DNA of 64,000 nt, from contig JABSSW010000023.1 in the NCBI GenBank assembly GCA_018902385.1, forward strand, positions 186,001 to 250,000, in the 5' to 3' direction. Numbering within the stretch: the first letter of the stretch is position 1; each line of letters begins with the position of its first letter. This DNA is from Physcia stellaris. Taxonomy: Eukaryota; Ascomycota; Lecanoromycetes; Caliciales; Physciaceae. The translations under genes and the position numbers were made by a program. Below, in pieces: positions 13,401-25,191 of the stretch. The notes beneath the pieces are model-generated. The model did no database searches and was not told where the DNA came from. It worked only from the letters and a program-made list of their open reading frames with translations.

Positions 13401-16400
13401 TTATCGAAACATCAATTTTACGTCATTTCGATTTCGAACGTGTTATTCGAGTCGAAATCGACGCATTCGACAAAATTTTTGAAATCATTTTATGTCAACA
13501 AGACGACGAGAATCATTGACATTTTGTTGCGTATTTTTCGCGCAAATTGATTTCGACCGAATGTCATTACGAAATTCATGACAAGAAATTGCTGATTATT
13601 GTGATTTCGTTCAAGCAATGAAAACACTATTTCGAAAACGCAAAAAAACAAATTTTTGTTTTTATTGATCATCGCAATCTGAAACAATTTATGATCACAA
13701 TTAAATTGTTTTCACGTCAAATTCGATGAATTCAAAAATTGAATCGATATAATTTTTTAATCGATTATCGTTTCGATAACAAAAATCTTGCTGACGAATT
13801 TTCAAGACGATTTGATCACATGATAATTATTGAAAAAAACGTCGAAAACAATCGTCAAATTTTGAGACAATTGCAAAAGTCATTGATCGCAAATTCGAAA
13901 CGTTTCGAAAAATGCGAATAAATGCGATCAAAATCATGAATGCGATGCATGTCATGAAACGATTCATGAATGCGATGCATAACATGAAGCGTCGATCGCA
14001 TTTAAATGATTCAACAATCGAATCAATCAACGCTGTTTCGAAAACATTTAATTCAAAAAATTCAAAACGAGATCGAATTTCAATCAGCGCTGTTTCGAAA
14101 ACACTCGATTCAAAAAACTTCAAAAATTCGAAACACTCGATTGAGCAAAAGTCAAACGTGACATTCATAAAATGAAAAATTCTTGTGTTAAAATCAGCGA
14201 TTGTATTTGAATGCGCAATGCATAAAGTTCGAATACAGATTGCTTTACGAAAAAAGACGACATATAACGACGAATCAACATTTTCATTGTTGAATTTCGT
14301 TCGTGATTTGATCGTTAAAAATCAATTCGTCTTTGAAATATGTCGAAAATTAATTATTTCGAGAACAGAAACAGACAGTTGACAACACAAAAATGAATTT
14401 TTGTATTACGACGATATCGTTTACATTTCAAAAAATTTGCGTGAAAACGTTATTCGTGTCAATCACGATAATTCGCTCGTTGATCATTTCGACATCGAAC
14501 GAACGTTGAAATTGATACGTCGAAAATATTATTGATCGAATCAAAACTTTATCGAAATTTTTGAAATGCGACAACAAATCAAAAACATTGTGAAACATGC
14601 GTCGTTTGCAAACGAAACAAGATTGCACAACACAAATCATACGACGAGTTTTTTTTTTTTTTCGATTTTGAATTTAAATGAGTTGATCTTTTCATGAATT
14701 TCGTGACAAAACTTTTTCAAGTAAAACGTGAAATGAAGCGATTTACGACTCGATTTTAATGATTGTGAATCGTTTAACGAAAATGATTCATTACATATCA
14801 GTGATTAAGACGATTTTCGCAAAAATCTGATCGAAATTTTATTTCGCGAAGTCATTCGATTTCACGATTTTTTTTCGTCAATCGTTATCGACAGAAATTT
14901 CATTTTCACGTTCAAATACAACGATGCATTATGTTACGTCTTGAAAATTCAACGTAAATTGTTAATCGTTTTTCATTTTCAAATCGATGAACAAATCGAG
15001 CGAATGAACAACGTCATGAAACAATTTTTTCGAATTTTCGTCAATTTCGAGCAAAATGATTGAATAAAACTGTTGTTCATGATCGAGTTCGTTTACAACA
15101 ACAACAAACACGCATTTACAGATATTTTTTCGTTCGAAATTATGCTTGAATATTCGTTTCGCATGTTTTTCGAAAAAACATGAAACAAGAAAATTAAATT
15201 CAAATTCGCAAAAAAACACGCTGAACATTTAGCTGAGCTATTTCGAATATTGAAAAACAATTTATTCGTGACACAACAACAGCAAACGATGTATAAGAAC
15301 GAACGCACGAAATCAATGTCATACAACGTCGAAAATTACGTGAATTTGAACGATAAAAACATCAAAATTAAACGAAACAAAAAATTGAAATGAAAATTCT
15401 TTGAGTCATTTCAAATTCTAAAAATTATAAAGAATCAAATTTATCGTTTAGATTTATTCAAACGTTGACGCATTCACGACGTTTTTCACGTTTTTTTCTA
15501 AAGAAATTCAATGTTTAAAAGAAAAAAAAAGCATACGTCACATTTTTTTGAATTTTCGTATCAAGTTGAAGATATTGAACTCGACGAAAACATGAAAATG
15601 AAAATCACGAAAAAATTTTATGAAATCGAAGTCATCAAAGACAGCAAGATTTTCAAGACAAATGAAATTTCAAACAAATTTTACAACGAATTCGATCTTT
15701 ATTATCTCGTGAAGTAAAAAAATTATGAAAACGCGATTTGAGAATTTGCATCGTTTGTCAAGCATTTTCGAGAAACTTTGCGACAATTTCATAACGAGAA
15801 TTCAAAGAAATTTGATGTCAATAAGGAAACAAATCATCGAAAATCAAGAAAAAAATGAATTGAAATATTTATTGCATGTTAACACATTTTCGTTTTCAAA
15901 GATTTTGTGTGCTATTTATTGCTTAAAATTTACGACGCATGAAGAATTGAATTGTGTCAAAAACATTTTCAAAGATTGTTGTTCGATCTGATCGAACGAT
16001 GAATCGTTGAATAAAAAATGTGAAATGAAATAAAAAAGAATTTCGAAAATTTGAATATCAATGCGATCGCGATTAATGAGCGTTTATCGCGTGACATATT
16101 TTCTCATGATATCGATGTTGATATTCGAAATAAAAAAATGAAAAATGAAAAAATGTTCGAATTCAAAATTTTTGTCAACAAATCAGTTGTCAATCATCAT
16201 ATCGAAAATTGTGAATGATACGAAATCAGACATTCGATCATGAAAGCAGCAAACAATTGATTCATCAAATTATGCTTTTTTGAGTCATTCAAAAGATGTT
16301 CTCTCAAATTTTTAACGCAAGCTGATTATTGAATTCGGACAAAAATATTTCGAAATGCGAAAATCACGATCATAATGATTTTTCAAATCAATGCAAGATC

Positions 16401-16494
16401 AAGACAAGCAGAACACGTCAAAACAAGCAGAATACGTCAAAATTTTTGTTAACATGTTGATTTCAAAAAATTTCGATGCTTAAAAAAAAACGTA

Positions 16495-16814
16495 TGTAAG
16501 AAATAAAAATTCAGAATTTTCGAGAGTGCGATTCGCATTTCGTCAAGCAATTCGATTATCGAAGTTCGAATGATTTCGAAAAAAATCAATTTCAATCATT
16601 TTACAATTCGATCAACGATAAACTCAACAAGCTCATATTGTCAGTCGAAGTCGCTCGAATTCGTACGATTGAATAAATAAAATGTGAATAAAAAGCAGCT
16701 GCAAAACGTAGTTTGTTTTGTAGCGATTAATAAATCAATATACTACATTTCAAGCTATACATCTCTGATGCCAATAATCCATTAGACTATACTATTTCTA
16801 GTACGAGTCTTACA
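16495..16814. repeat. 3' LTR of element B
   Basis: 320 bp. Immediately preceded by a purine run (about 16482-16490) in the position expected for a polypurine tract. Confidence 0.9.
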
Positions 16815-19666
16815 TATTCATTGATTATTCGTCAATGCAATTATTGAATCAAAAAATCGATTCACTTGATTTATTCATTAATGAGAAAAAGTTGAAAGTC
16901 ATTGTTAAATTTCAGTTTTTTCGTACTTTTCGTCAGTTGAAAATCTATCTTGATTTTACTGATTGAATGAGAAAATACGTTTCATTTTACGTCGACGTGT
17001 CTAAATTTTTGCAAAAAAAAAAGATTATTTTGTTAAAATTTGTTTTCAAGAAAGATAACGCTAAAAAAACTTTCGCTAATCGAATTAAAATCGACAATGC
17101 AATTTCAAAAAAACGAGTTTCATACGAAATATTTCAATCTTTATTCTCGAAATTTTTTTATTTCATTCATCATGATTCGAAACGTCAAATTTATGTGAAT
17201 TTGAATGTCAACAAAGAATTCGACATCGACGTTGTCGTTTATCATGTTAAAAAAAACTTTATCAAATCAGACGAATATTCAGTCAAATCGTTTATTCAAT
17301 CAATAATGTTTCTGTTCAAATTATTGAATTCGATCGAAACTCGTTATTGATCGATTGAAATGAAAGTCGCTGACATAATATGAATATTGCGAAAAATTCG
17401 TCATTTCATTGAATCATTCATTTCGTTTACGATGATTTACATTGATTATGACGTTACGTTAAATATAATCAAACAAATTATTTTTTCGTTTTCGTCAACA
17501 AATAAATTGAATTTTCGATTAGTTCGTGTCAGCGACTATATTCAACGTTTTGATTTAAATATTCGTCATAAATCAAACAAGTTTCATTTTGTGTCGAATG
17601 TTTTGTCTAAATTAATTAGTTTCAACGACTCACAAACATCATTTGAAAAAAAATTCGATGCGCTTTTCATTCTTGTCGATGTTGACACAAATCATTCAAA
17701 TGCTGATTTATATTTTACTTGCTCGCTAATAGAAATGAACGATGTTTTTCGACAAAAGATTCTAAATAATTACAAAGTCGATTTTAGCTAAAATCGAATT
17801 TTAAATGTTTTGAGCATCGAAAACGACGTCAATTTTTCTTTTGAGAAAAAGATCGTGAATTCATTTTTCGCGTTGATGACACTATTGACGATCACGTTTT
17901 CGTTTTTCGTCGATTTTGTATATCGAATGTTGTCGTCAAAAACGTGTTGAAAATCGTTCACGACGATTCAAATGATCATTCAAAATACGCAAAATGTTAC
18001 GAGCAAATCGTTTCGACATGATATATTCGTAATTTGACTCGTCAATTACGCGATTATTTGAAATATTGTTCGAAATGTCAAATTAATCGAATCAGACGTC
18101 ATCAATCACACGACTCGCTACAATTTATTTTGTCGTCAGTCATTTCTTTTCACACGTTTAGTTTAAATTTCATTTTTGCGTTGTCAATATCACGCGTCGA
18201 ACAATTCAACGTCGCTATGTCGATTACATGCAAATTCACGAAACGAATTATCATTGTGTTAAACAAGAATATTTGAACAATCGCTCAATAAAATCGAACT
18301 TTATTGAATCAGCTTGATTTCGACGATTGAAAATTATTTAAGATATTAATATTTGATCGAAATCGAAAATTCATGAGAAATCTTTGACGAGAAATTTTCA
18401 CACGTCTTGATGTGAAATTATTGTACAATACAATTTATCATTCACAAACGGATGAACAATCGGAAAAAATTAATCAAACAATCGAGATTGCTTTTCGATT
18501 TCTCATTAATGTGCTGAATAATTTTGCAGACTGAATTGAAATCATATTTGATATTCAACGAAATATTAACAACTCGATAATCATCGCTATTGACAAAACG
18601 TTTAACGAAATCTCGTATGAATTTATTTTCACGCAAGTCTTCGATCTGTTGAAATCTTTCGAAAAATCGTCGTTGTCGTTATCGCAAATGATTCGACAAA
18701 AAGTTGCAAATGTCTTGACTTTTGCGCAAATGAATTTCAAATTCTACTACGATCGCAAACATCAATCAGTTAGTTTCGTCGTCGACGATTGAGCACAAAT
18801 TCGCTTTCACAAAAATTACGATATTTTTTCGATCGCAATGCTGAATAACAAATTTAATCAACAATACATTGCTTTTTTTTCGTGTCACGAAAAAGATCGA
18901 TAAATTAATTTATCGATTGAATATTTTCAAAAAATGAACTATTCATTCGATTTTCTTTATAACTCAGTTGAAATCATGTTTTAATTCAATTAAAGATTTT
19001 TTCAGCGTTATCGTTTCATTCAATCGAATTTTGTCTTCGTCGAAAAAACATTGATTTGATCAAGTTTTTTGAATTGAAACGTATCATCAACAAACGAATG
19101 ATTGCTCGACGTGAAGTCGAATATTTAATTAAATGAAAAAATTATGACTCAGAATATGATGTTTGGAAAAATTTATCGAAATTGAACGATGTCGTGAATT
19201 TGATGCAAAAGTATGAAAATTCAATTCGTCACATGATCGATTTATTTAGTCGTCATCGTTTGTCGAAGTCAATCATGTTGAGAAAGTTTTTCGCAAATCA
19301 AATTAAAGCAATTTTCGTCGACATCAAATTTATTATTAAAAAATTTTTCGCAAATCAAAATAAAACGATTTTCGTTAACAACAAATCTATTATTTCGTCG
19401 TCGATTTCTGTTTTTCAATTTCTAGTTGTCGTGTCACGAAAGTTTTTTTAATTTCGTCAACGTCAACATCGTTGATTTTTTCATTCGAAACGTTAGTATT
19501 ACGTCGCTCAAATCGACTAACTAAGAATTGAAAAATATCTGAAAAAGAATTATTGCTAGAAGAAACGTATGACTATGAATTTATCGAAGTTAAAAGTTTA
19601 TTGAAACATGATTAGAATGATTAAAAGTTACGAAAACGTAATTGACTTTTCTTTATTGAAACAGAC

Positions 19667-19819
19667 TGTTAAAAATCGATTTTTGTTTGATTTGAAGAAT
19701 TTGCTTTTGCTTGACTAATTGATTTGACTAGTCGACTTGACATTGACATTTATTCTGACTTTCTGTATTTAGCATTCTACATTTTCTTACTATTTCATCA
19801 ATGAATCAATGTCTTTACA
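19667..19819. repeat. 3' LTR of element A
   Basis: 153 bp. Partner of 5706-5857, followed by the duplicated AGAAA. Confidence 0.85.
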
Positions 19820-19824
19820 AGAAA

Positions 19825-21740
19825 ATTGTCGATTCGTTTCAAATCGAAATCGAATTCGTCGTCAAAATCGATATCGAATTCGTTTTTATTCGCGTCATTG
19901 ATTTCATTCGTGATTTCATCAATGATTTCAACAATGATTTCATCAATGATTTCATCGATTTTTTGATTAAATTGATTATTTTCGCGTTCATGAAACAATT
20001 TTTTCAACGACGACAAATCATCGAACAATGAATCGAATTCGTCGTCGTCATCGACATCGATTTCGAAATTCAATAATGTAACGTAATCAAAATCATTGAT
20101 GAACGTTTCGAAATCAAAATTCAATTCAAAATTCGATTTTTTGAAACGTCAATGAAAATGTACGTTTTCGAAATGTAATTTTTTTAATTTTTCATTTATT
20201 TTTTCGATTTTGATTTTGATAATATGCGCACAAAAAAAATTCATTGTAATGATGAAAACGTGTGTACAAAACGACAAAAATTTTTCGAACGTGATCGTTT
20301 TGACGAATTGATATTGTTTATTGATTTTTCGTAAAACATGAAAATTGATTCGATCGATTAATTTTTTGTACATCGAATGTTGTATCGAGAATGAAATATT
20401 TCGTTTTTGTTGATCAAGTTTTGTATTGTAATTCTGATAACAATTCATTAATACAATAAAAATTTTCGAAACAACAATGTTCAAATCGTCGATGAAACAT
20501 TTCAAATTGATTTTCAATACGCGATGATCGTTTTTTATTTTGAAAATCGTGCAAATATCGAAATGCAAATATTTGTTGATGTAACATTTGCAAATTTTGT
20601 TGCGATATTTGTTCAATCAAATATTGATCAAATAATCAACGTCAATCGAATAATCGATTTTGAAAATATTAAAAAAAATACGTCAAATTTTCAACATGTC
20701 ATTTTCGATGAAAACGTATACAATTCGATGTCAAACGATCAAAAATTCAAATCAATCGTTTTTTTCGACGAAAAAAATTTTGCAATTTTTCAAAACGTTT
20801 TTGTGAACGTGTCATAAACAAAACAAATTTTTCGCACGTGAATATGTCATTTTCAAAACGTTCATGAAAATCAAATTTCGATCGATGACAATTACATTTG
20901 TTGACATGAATTCGTAAAATTCGTACAAATATCGTAAACAATTCAAAAATCATTCGAAATTTTTTTTTTTTTTTTTTTTTTAAAAACGCGAAATCAATGT
21001 AAAAATTAATATTTATAACAATGTAATTCATGATAATCATCAACGACATGTCATATTTGTTGATTTTGTAAATGCAATTCATGACAAAAATTTCGAAATT
21101 TTTGCATAAAATTTTTGACGTCGTTGTTCACGAAAAAAAATTTACGCAAACGTTTGATTTCGTCATTCATTTCACATTTCGCGAAAAATTTTTTCGTGCG
21201 AATCAAAAAATAAAATAAATGTTGAATAATTGTATGACGATTCAAACGATAATTTTTGATTTTTTTTTTCGCGTTGTAAATGTTTTGAACAATGAATCGA
21301 ATCGTAAAATCATTGAAACGAAATGAAATAAAAATTTCGTCGAACGTGCGATTTGTAAAATTGTCAATTGATTGAAACGTAAAACATTTGTTACGAATTA
21401 TTCATTTTGTTTGATAACGTTGTCGATTTTTATCATTTTATTTTCAATGAATTTTTTCGTTTTGTAAATCGCAACGATCGAAAACTCGTTTTTTTCGAAA
21501 TTTTCGTGATTGTGCGTATCATTCACAACGTTGAAATTTCAAATTTTTTTCGATTTGTAATAAATCGTCGTGATCACGAACGAACAATCGCATTTGATGT
21601 TATTGATGTCACGTTTGCGTTTTTTGATTTTTTTGATTCGAAAATTTCGATCACGATCACAAATAAATTTGAATTTTTTCAATAAATCAATTTTTTCGTT
21701 TTTTTTGAATCGTTTTTTATTGACGCGATAATCGTTGATT
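19825..21740 (-). pseudogene. MULE transposase remnant, N-terminal and catalytic part
   Basis: Read on the minus strand. A FAR1-like zinc-binding start (CDRDRNFRIKK, around 21660) comes first. The MULE core follows at 21082-20747 (YKINKYDMSL, then IDFAFL). After a linker comes a C-terminal SWIM-like motif around 20270-20200 (CTHVF ... NFFCAHI). An acidic repeat region (19905-19965, built of about 12-bp units) lies next to the LTR insertion. Several stops and frame shifts break it. The assignment rests on matches to the fungal MULE family as I remember it. Confidence 0.7.
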
Positions 21741-21924
21741 TCGACATGCGCGTCAACGACAACAACGAATTTTTTTCAAATAAAATAATTTTGCTCGAAA
21801 AAAAATAATAAATTCATGATTGTTGTTGTGATGCAAATCGACGAAATGTAAAATGATCAAAATGCAAAAAATAAACACGAAAACGTTTCGCGAATAAATT
21901 GATCGCGACACGCGAAAATTCTGA

Positions 21925-22052
21925 TTATTAAACTTGAAAAATTTCGAAAAACTTTCGAAAGCGATTTCGAAAAAGAGTTTCGAATAAGGAAATCCATTTA
22001 CCGAACGCGGAGAGTCCACTTATCAAGATGGGGGGTCCGTATACTGCTAACC
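21925..22052. repeat. MULE right terminal inverted repeat
   Basis: Inverted copy of the left arm. The outer part (about 21985-22052) has normal composition. The inner part is heavily converted to AT, with CC turned to TT or TC while CG is kept. The pair therefore records the local mutation process. Confidence 0.8.
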
Positions 22053-22355
22053 TTTTTTTCGCTGGTAGGCAGATTTAGACTTGTACAGTAATCGTCAGAC
22101 GTTTTTGGAGCGGAGCGCATGAGTCTTACACTTAATTGAACTCGCGCATTTCACAAGTGGTTTGATTATTAATTTGGATACCAAACAGTGGCTTCAGCTC
22201 TCCGAGAACCTTAGGAGTCCCAATATGGTCTTCTTGACCAAGTCACAAGTCCTGAGACTATCACAATGCATAGGACCACCAAAGACATCATCGGCAAGGG
22301 TATCATTCATTACACGCTATATTCGAACAACCTCCTAACCATCTACCCTCAAAAG
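22053..22355. other. SEC18 downstream flank
   Basis: Normal composition resumes at once after the MULE. No gene seen. It should contain the SEC18 3' untranslated region. Confidence 0.5.
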
Positions 22356-24872
22356 CTACGAAAAGCCCATCTGGGCAACCGCCCGGCTGATAACCATGCC
22401 AAACCGTGCTTCGCGATCAGGATCCTGCTTCGCGGTCTCTATACCCATCAATATCTTCTTAATCCCCACGCCCACGCTCTCACTCCTGGTATGCGATCGT
22501 AACTCATCAATCGCCCGGTCCGGATGCCGGAAGACGCCGCTCTCATTCACCACCACCCTCAGCTCGTCGTAGCCCTTGACATTAGGCACGGCGATATCCG
22601 AGTCAAAGGAGGTGAAGAGGTCTAATTGCTGGAGCACGCTGCGCTCGCCGGTCGTGGCGAGGACGAGCAGGCGTCTATCCTTCGGCGGGTCTTTCTTCAG
22701 GAGAACCATCATTGCCTGCAGGACCGCGTTGCTGAAGCGCGGGCCTATGGGGACCCACTCGATGATACGCTCGATGTTGTCGATGAGCACGACCGACATG
22801 GGCGATTTGTACGCGTCGTCGAAGATGCGCCGCATGTGCTCTATTTTCATCGACTCGTTGAAGCCGATCATGTTGTCTGGGCTGCAGAGTTTGATGAGCG
22901 GGTATTCGCTGTCGAGCGCGATCTTGGCGGCAAGAGCTGTCTTGCCTGAGCCGGGGGGCCGTGTAAGATGGCGCTGAAGAGGGGCGTGGAGTCTGGTTCT
23001 CGGACTTGTTGGACGATGAGGCGGCCTTCGTCTAGAATCTCGTCTATGAAGGAAGAGAAGCGGATGATGCCGCCTCGGAGGAGTCGTTGCATTTCGTCTT
23101 CCGAGACGCCGAACGCGGGCTGTACGTCTGCGAAGCCGTGTTCGAAATCGTCTCTGTTGACGGTGATTTGGTCGAGGTCGTCGGAGACACCGGCCACGGT
23201 GCCGACTTTGACGTGCCGGCTCAGAGCGTAAGATGTTGCTGCCCTGACCAGACCGCTGATCTCGGCACCGCTGTAATTCTTGGTTTTTCGTGCGATTTCT
23301 TCGAGGTCAACGTCTGGGTCTAGGTTTTTGCTAGCTCGCATCTTCGCGGTGTGGATGTTTAGGATTTGAACACGACCTTTCTCGTCAGGGAGGGAGATTT
23401 CCACGTGTTGTTCTAATCGTCCGGGTCGTAATAAAGCATCGTCAATCATGTCGATTCGATTGGTCATACCAATGACCAAGATGTTGTTGAGTTGGTCTAC
23501 TCCGTCAAGCTTGGAGAGCAGCTGATTGACAACGCTGTCGCCAACACCTGTCCCACCTCCAGCTCCGCTGCCACGTTGTTTGCATACTGCATCGAGTTCG
23601 TCGAAAATGATTATATGGAGGCCGCTTTCTTCGCCTTTCTCTTTGTACTCTTTTTCTGCGTCTGCGAAGAGTTTTCGAATATTCTCTTCTGACTGACCAA
23701 CGTATTTATTCAATACTTCTGGACCGTTGATGACTTTAGGCTCACGGGCATTTAGCATCTTGCCTATTCGTCTAGCTATCAATGTTTTGCCTGTCCCTGG
23801 CGGTCCATATAGGAGGATGCCCTTGACGTGCTGGATTCCGAGTTTTTCGATTAGTCCTGGAGGAAATATACGGGATGCGAAGGCTCTTCGAAATATGGCA
23901 CTGAATTCTTTATCCAAGCCACCAATGCCCATGTCCTCAAATTTGAAATTTGGTGCTAGAATTGCATTCGCCGCAGGCCTTCGATTTGAAGCTCTTAGAT
24001 TAATGCCTGATCTCGAATCCTTGTAGAAGTTCATAGCCGTGGTCTTTGTGAGTATCCCACGGGCCCGCATGTCGGTCGCACTAGGCTCTGACGCAGCCGC
24101 AGATTTGTCCATCGAAAGATCAACCAATTGAACGGTCTTGACGACTATCAGCAGTGGGATGCTCCTGAAGTCCATAAGGAGCCGCTGCTCAGGCGCAAGT
24201 ATCTGATTTTCAAAATTCCGCGTCAACTGCATTGCAAGCTCGTCTTGATCAAATGGCGCTTCCGTAGTTTTTCTACTTCCAGCAAATCCGATCTCTGCAT
24301 CTAACGAACCGAGGTACCTGTGTCCACCTTCTGCGAAAGGCTCATAAAGCTTGACGGACACGGTGTCCATTAGACTTATTGAAGCCCATGTTCGTTGAGG
24401 ATCCGAGAGACTGATTTGCCCTTGAGGGAAGCCATCGACTGTGGTAGCTGAGAGTACGTAGAGGTCATTGAGCATAACATAGAAATCCTGGCCGTCACGA
24501 AAGGAAGGAAAATCAAAAGGAGAAACGGCAACTCTGTAGGAGGCTTAGTTTGATCGCTTGGCAGGGCACATGAGTTACTCACAGATTTCCGAATATGAAT
24601 CGATTATCAGGCGATTTAGCAGGTCTGAGCTGCCATACCTGACCACTTGAGGCTTGTCTTGGAGCCCCGCCTCGAGAGTAGTCGGATTTCTCTGTAGGGG
24701 CGCTACCATAGGAAGGCCTTTGACTACCTGATGGCGGGCGACCGTAAGACGATGGCGCTCCATATCCACCTTGATTATCAGGAGGTAGGCGACTGTATGG
24801 ACCACCCTGGGCTGGCTGCGGAGGGGGCACTTGGCGCCCAACAGGCGGTCGAGGATTGCGATTACCGAACAT
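22356..24872 (-). CDS. sec18: Sec18/NSF vesicle-fusion AAA ATPase
   Basis: Hexameric AAA ATPase that disassembles SNARE complexes after membrane fusion. Exon 1 (24583-24872) gives a Gly/Pro-rich start (MFGNRNPRPP) and the beginning of the N domain. A 49-nt intron (24534-24582, GTGAGT to CTACAG) follows, then exon 2 runs to the stop. D1 has Walker A GPPGTGKT and Walker B IIFDELDA. The D2 segment has VVLIDNIERI. Expected length is about 820 residues, normal for the family. One base is missing from a six-G run (22953-22958, plus strand) inside the D2 Walker A, so HGPP is followed by a wrong frame; one more C on the coding strand would give GPPGSGKT. Sec18 is essential in yeast, so an assembly error is more likely than a dead gene. 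Downstream reading to 22356 is open and conserved. Confidence 0.9.
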
Positions 24873-25191
24873 TTCTAGCGAATGATTAGGGACGGAAAAT
24901 TGTAGTATTGGCTATTGGCAGGCCAGCTGCTATTTCTCCTCTATTGTTGCCTAGAATCGAGTGAATGAAAGTGTCCTCATCAAAGAGCCAAACAACGTGA
25001 CGTTGAAGAAGCTTAGACCTTCGGATTTAACGGATTTTGTGAGGGGGGGGGTTCTGAGGCTAATGGAACGAGGTCCCAAGACAAGCTACGAAGCTACTCT
25101 GTAAGTACCTGCTCGTACCTGACACGCCCTGCTTCTTGTCAGTCCATTCCCGTACGTCTAGCCACCAGATACAAAACACGACGTTGTTGGC
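24873..25191. promoter_or_regulatory. Shared divergent promoter region
   Basis: 319 bp between the start codons of SEC18 (-) and the LENG1-like gene (+). It should hold both promoters. An eight-G run lies near 25042-25050. No specific site is claimed. Confidence 0.5.

Larger units (their letters stand above)
10178..16814 (+). mobile_element. Gypsy LTR retrotransposon B, fossil, inserted into element A
   Basis: LTRs 10178-10496 and 16495-16814 begin TGTAAGA and end TTTACA or CTTACA. The 5-bp duplication TATTC flanks them (10173-10177 and 16815-16819). Length is 6.64 kb. In order it shows a gag-like region (11.0-11.5 kb), a CCHC zinc knuckle (about 11.55 kb), protease-like sequence (about 11.9-12.1 kb), reverse transcriptase (12.5-13.0 kb), RNase H (13.2-13.8 kb), integrase (14.4-15.3 kb) and a tail region (15.5-16.4 kb). 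It is fully broken with many stops. It entered after element A, since it lies inside A's reverse transcriptase region. Confidence 0.85.
5706..19819 (+). mobile_element. Gypsy (Ty3-like) LTR retrotransposon A, fossil, interrupted by element B
   Basis: Bounded by short LTRs (5706-5857 and 19667-19819) that begin TGTTA and end TTTACA. It is flanked by the 5-bp duplication AGAAA (5701-5705 and 19820-19824). Without element B it is about 7.47 kb. In order it shows gag-like sequence (about 6.5-7.9 kb), a zinc-finger-like stretch (about 8.05 kb), reverse transcriptase (about 9.7-10.17 kb, cut by element B), RNase H (about 16.8-17.8 kb) and integrase (zinc-binding and core, about 17.9-18.9 kb). It is thoroughly broken, with many stops throughout. 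LTR differences are mostly C/T type, so age cannot be read from them. Confidence 0.85.
4762..22052 (-). mobile_element. Mutator-like DNA transposon (MULE), autonomous type, mutated and interrupted
   Basis: Both ends carry the same inverted sequence, starting GGCTGCCAGTATACGG on the left and GGTTAGCAGTATACGG on the right (read inward), with homology extending about 128 bp. Transposase remnants lie on the minus strand. They are a FAR1-like start near 21680 (CDRDRNFR), the MULE catalytic region at 20747-21082, a SWIM-type zinc finger near 20200-20270 and a basic C-terminal tail at 5202-5631. Removing the inserted LTR element (5706-19819 plus its 5-bp duplication) leaves about 3.17 kb, a normal MULE size. 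It is dead: stops are frequent and the coding region is split. Target duplication looks like a T-run (9 T left, 7 T right); MULEs usually duplicate 8-10 bp. Confidence 0.85.

Noticed and set aside
4943-21984. Many open frames in the AT-rich block as novel genes
   Set aside because: They are chance or relic frames in mutated transposon sequence. Their positions and strands follow MULE or Gypsy domains, and the rest lack starts, splice sites and motifs.
4762-22052. Giant mobile element of the Starship type carrying cargo genes
   Set aside because: The 17 kb is explained by a 3.2 kb MULE with two nested LTR elements. No tyrosine recombinase captain gene and no host cargo genes were seen.
22950-22962. 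Programmed frameshift in SEC18
   Set aside because: A single-base deficit in a G run within a universally conserved P-loop has no slippery-site context I know of, and no family precedent.
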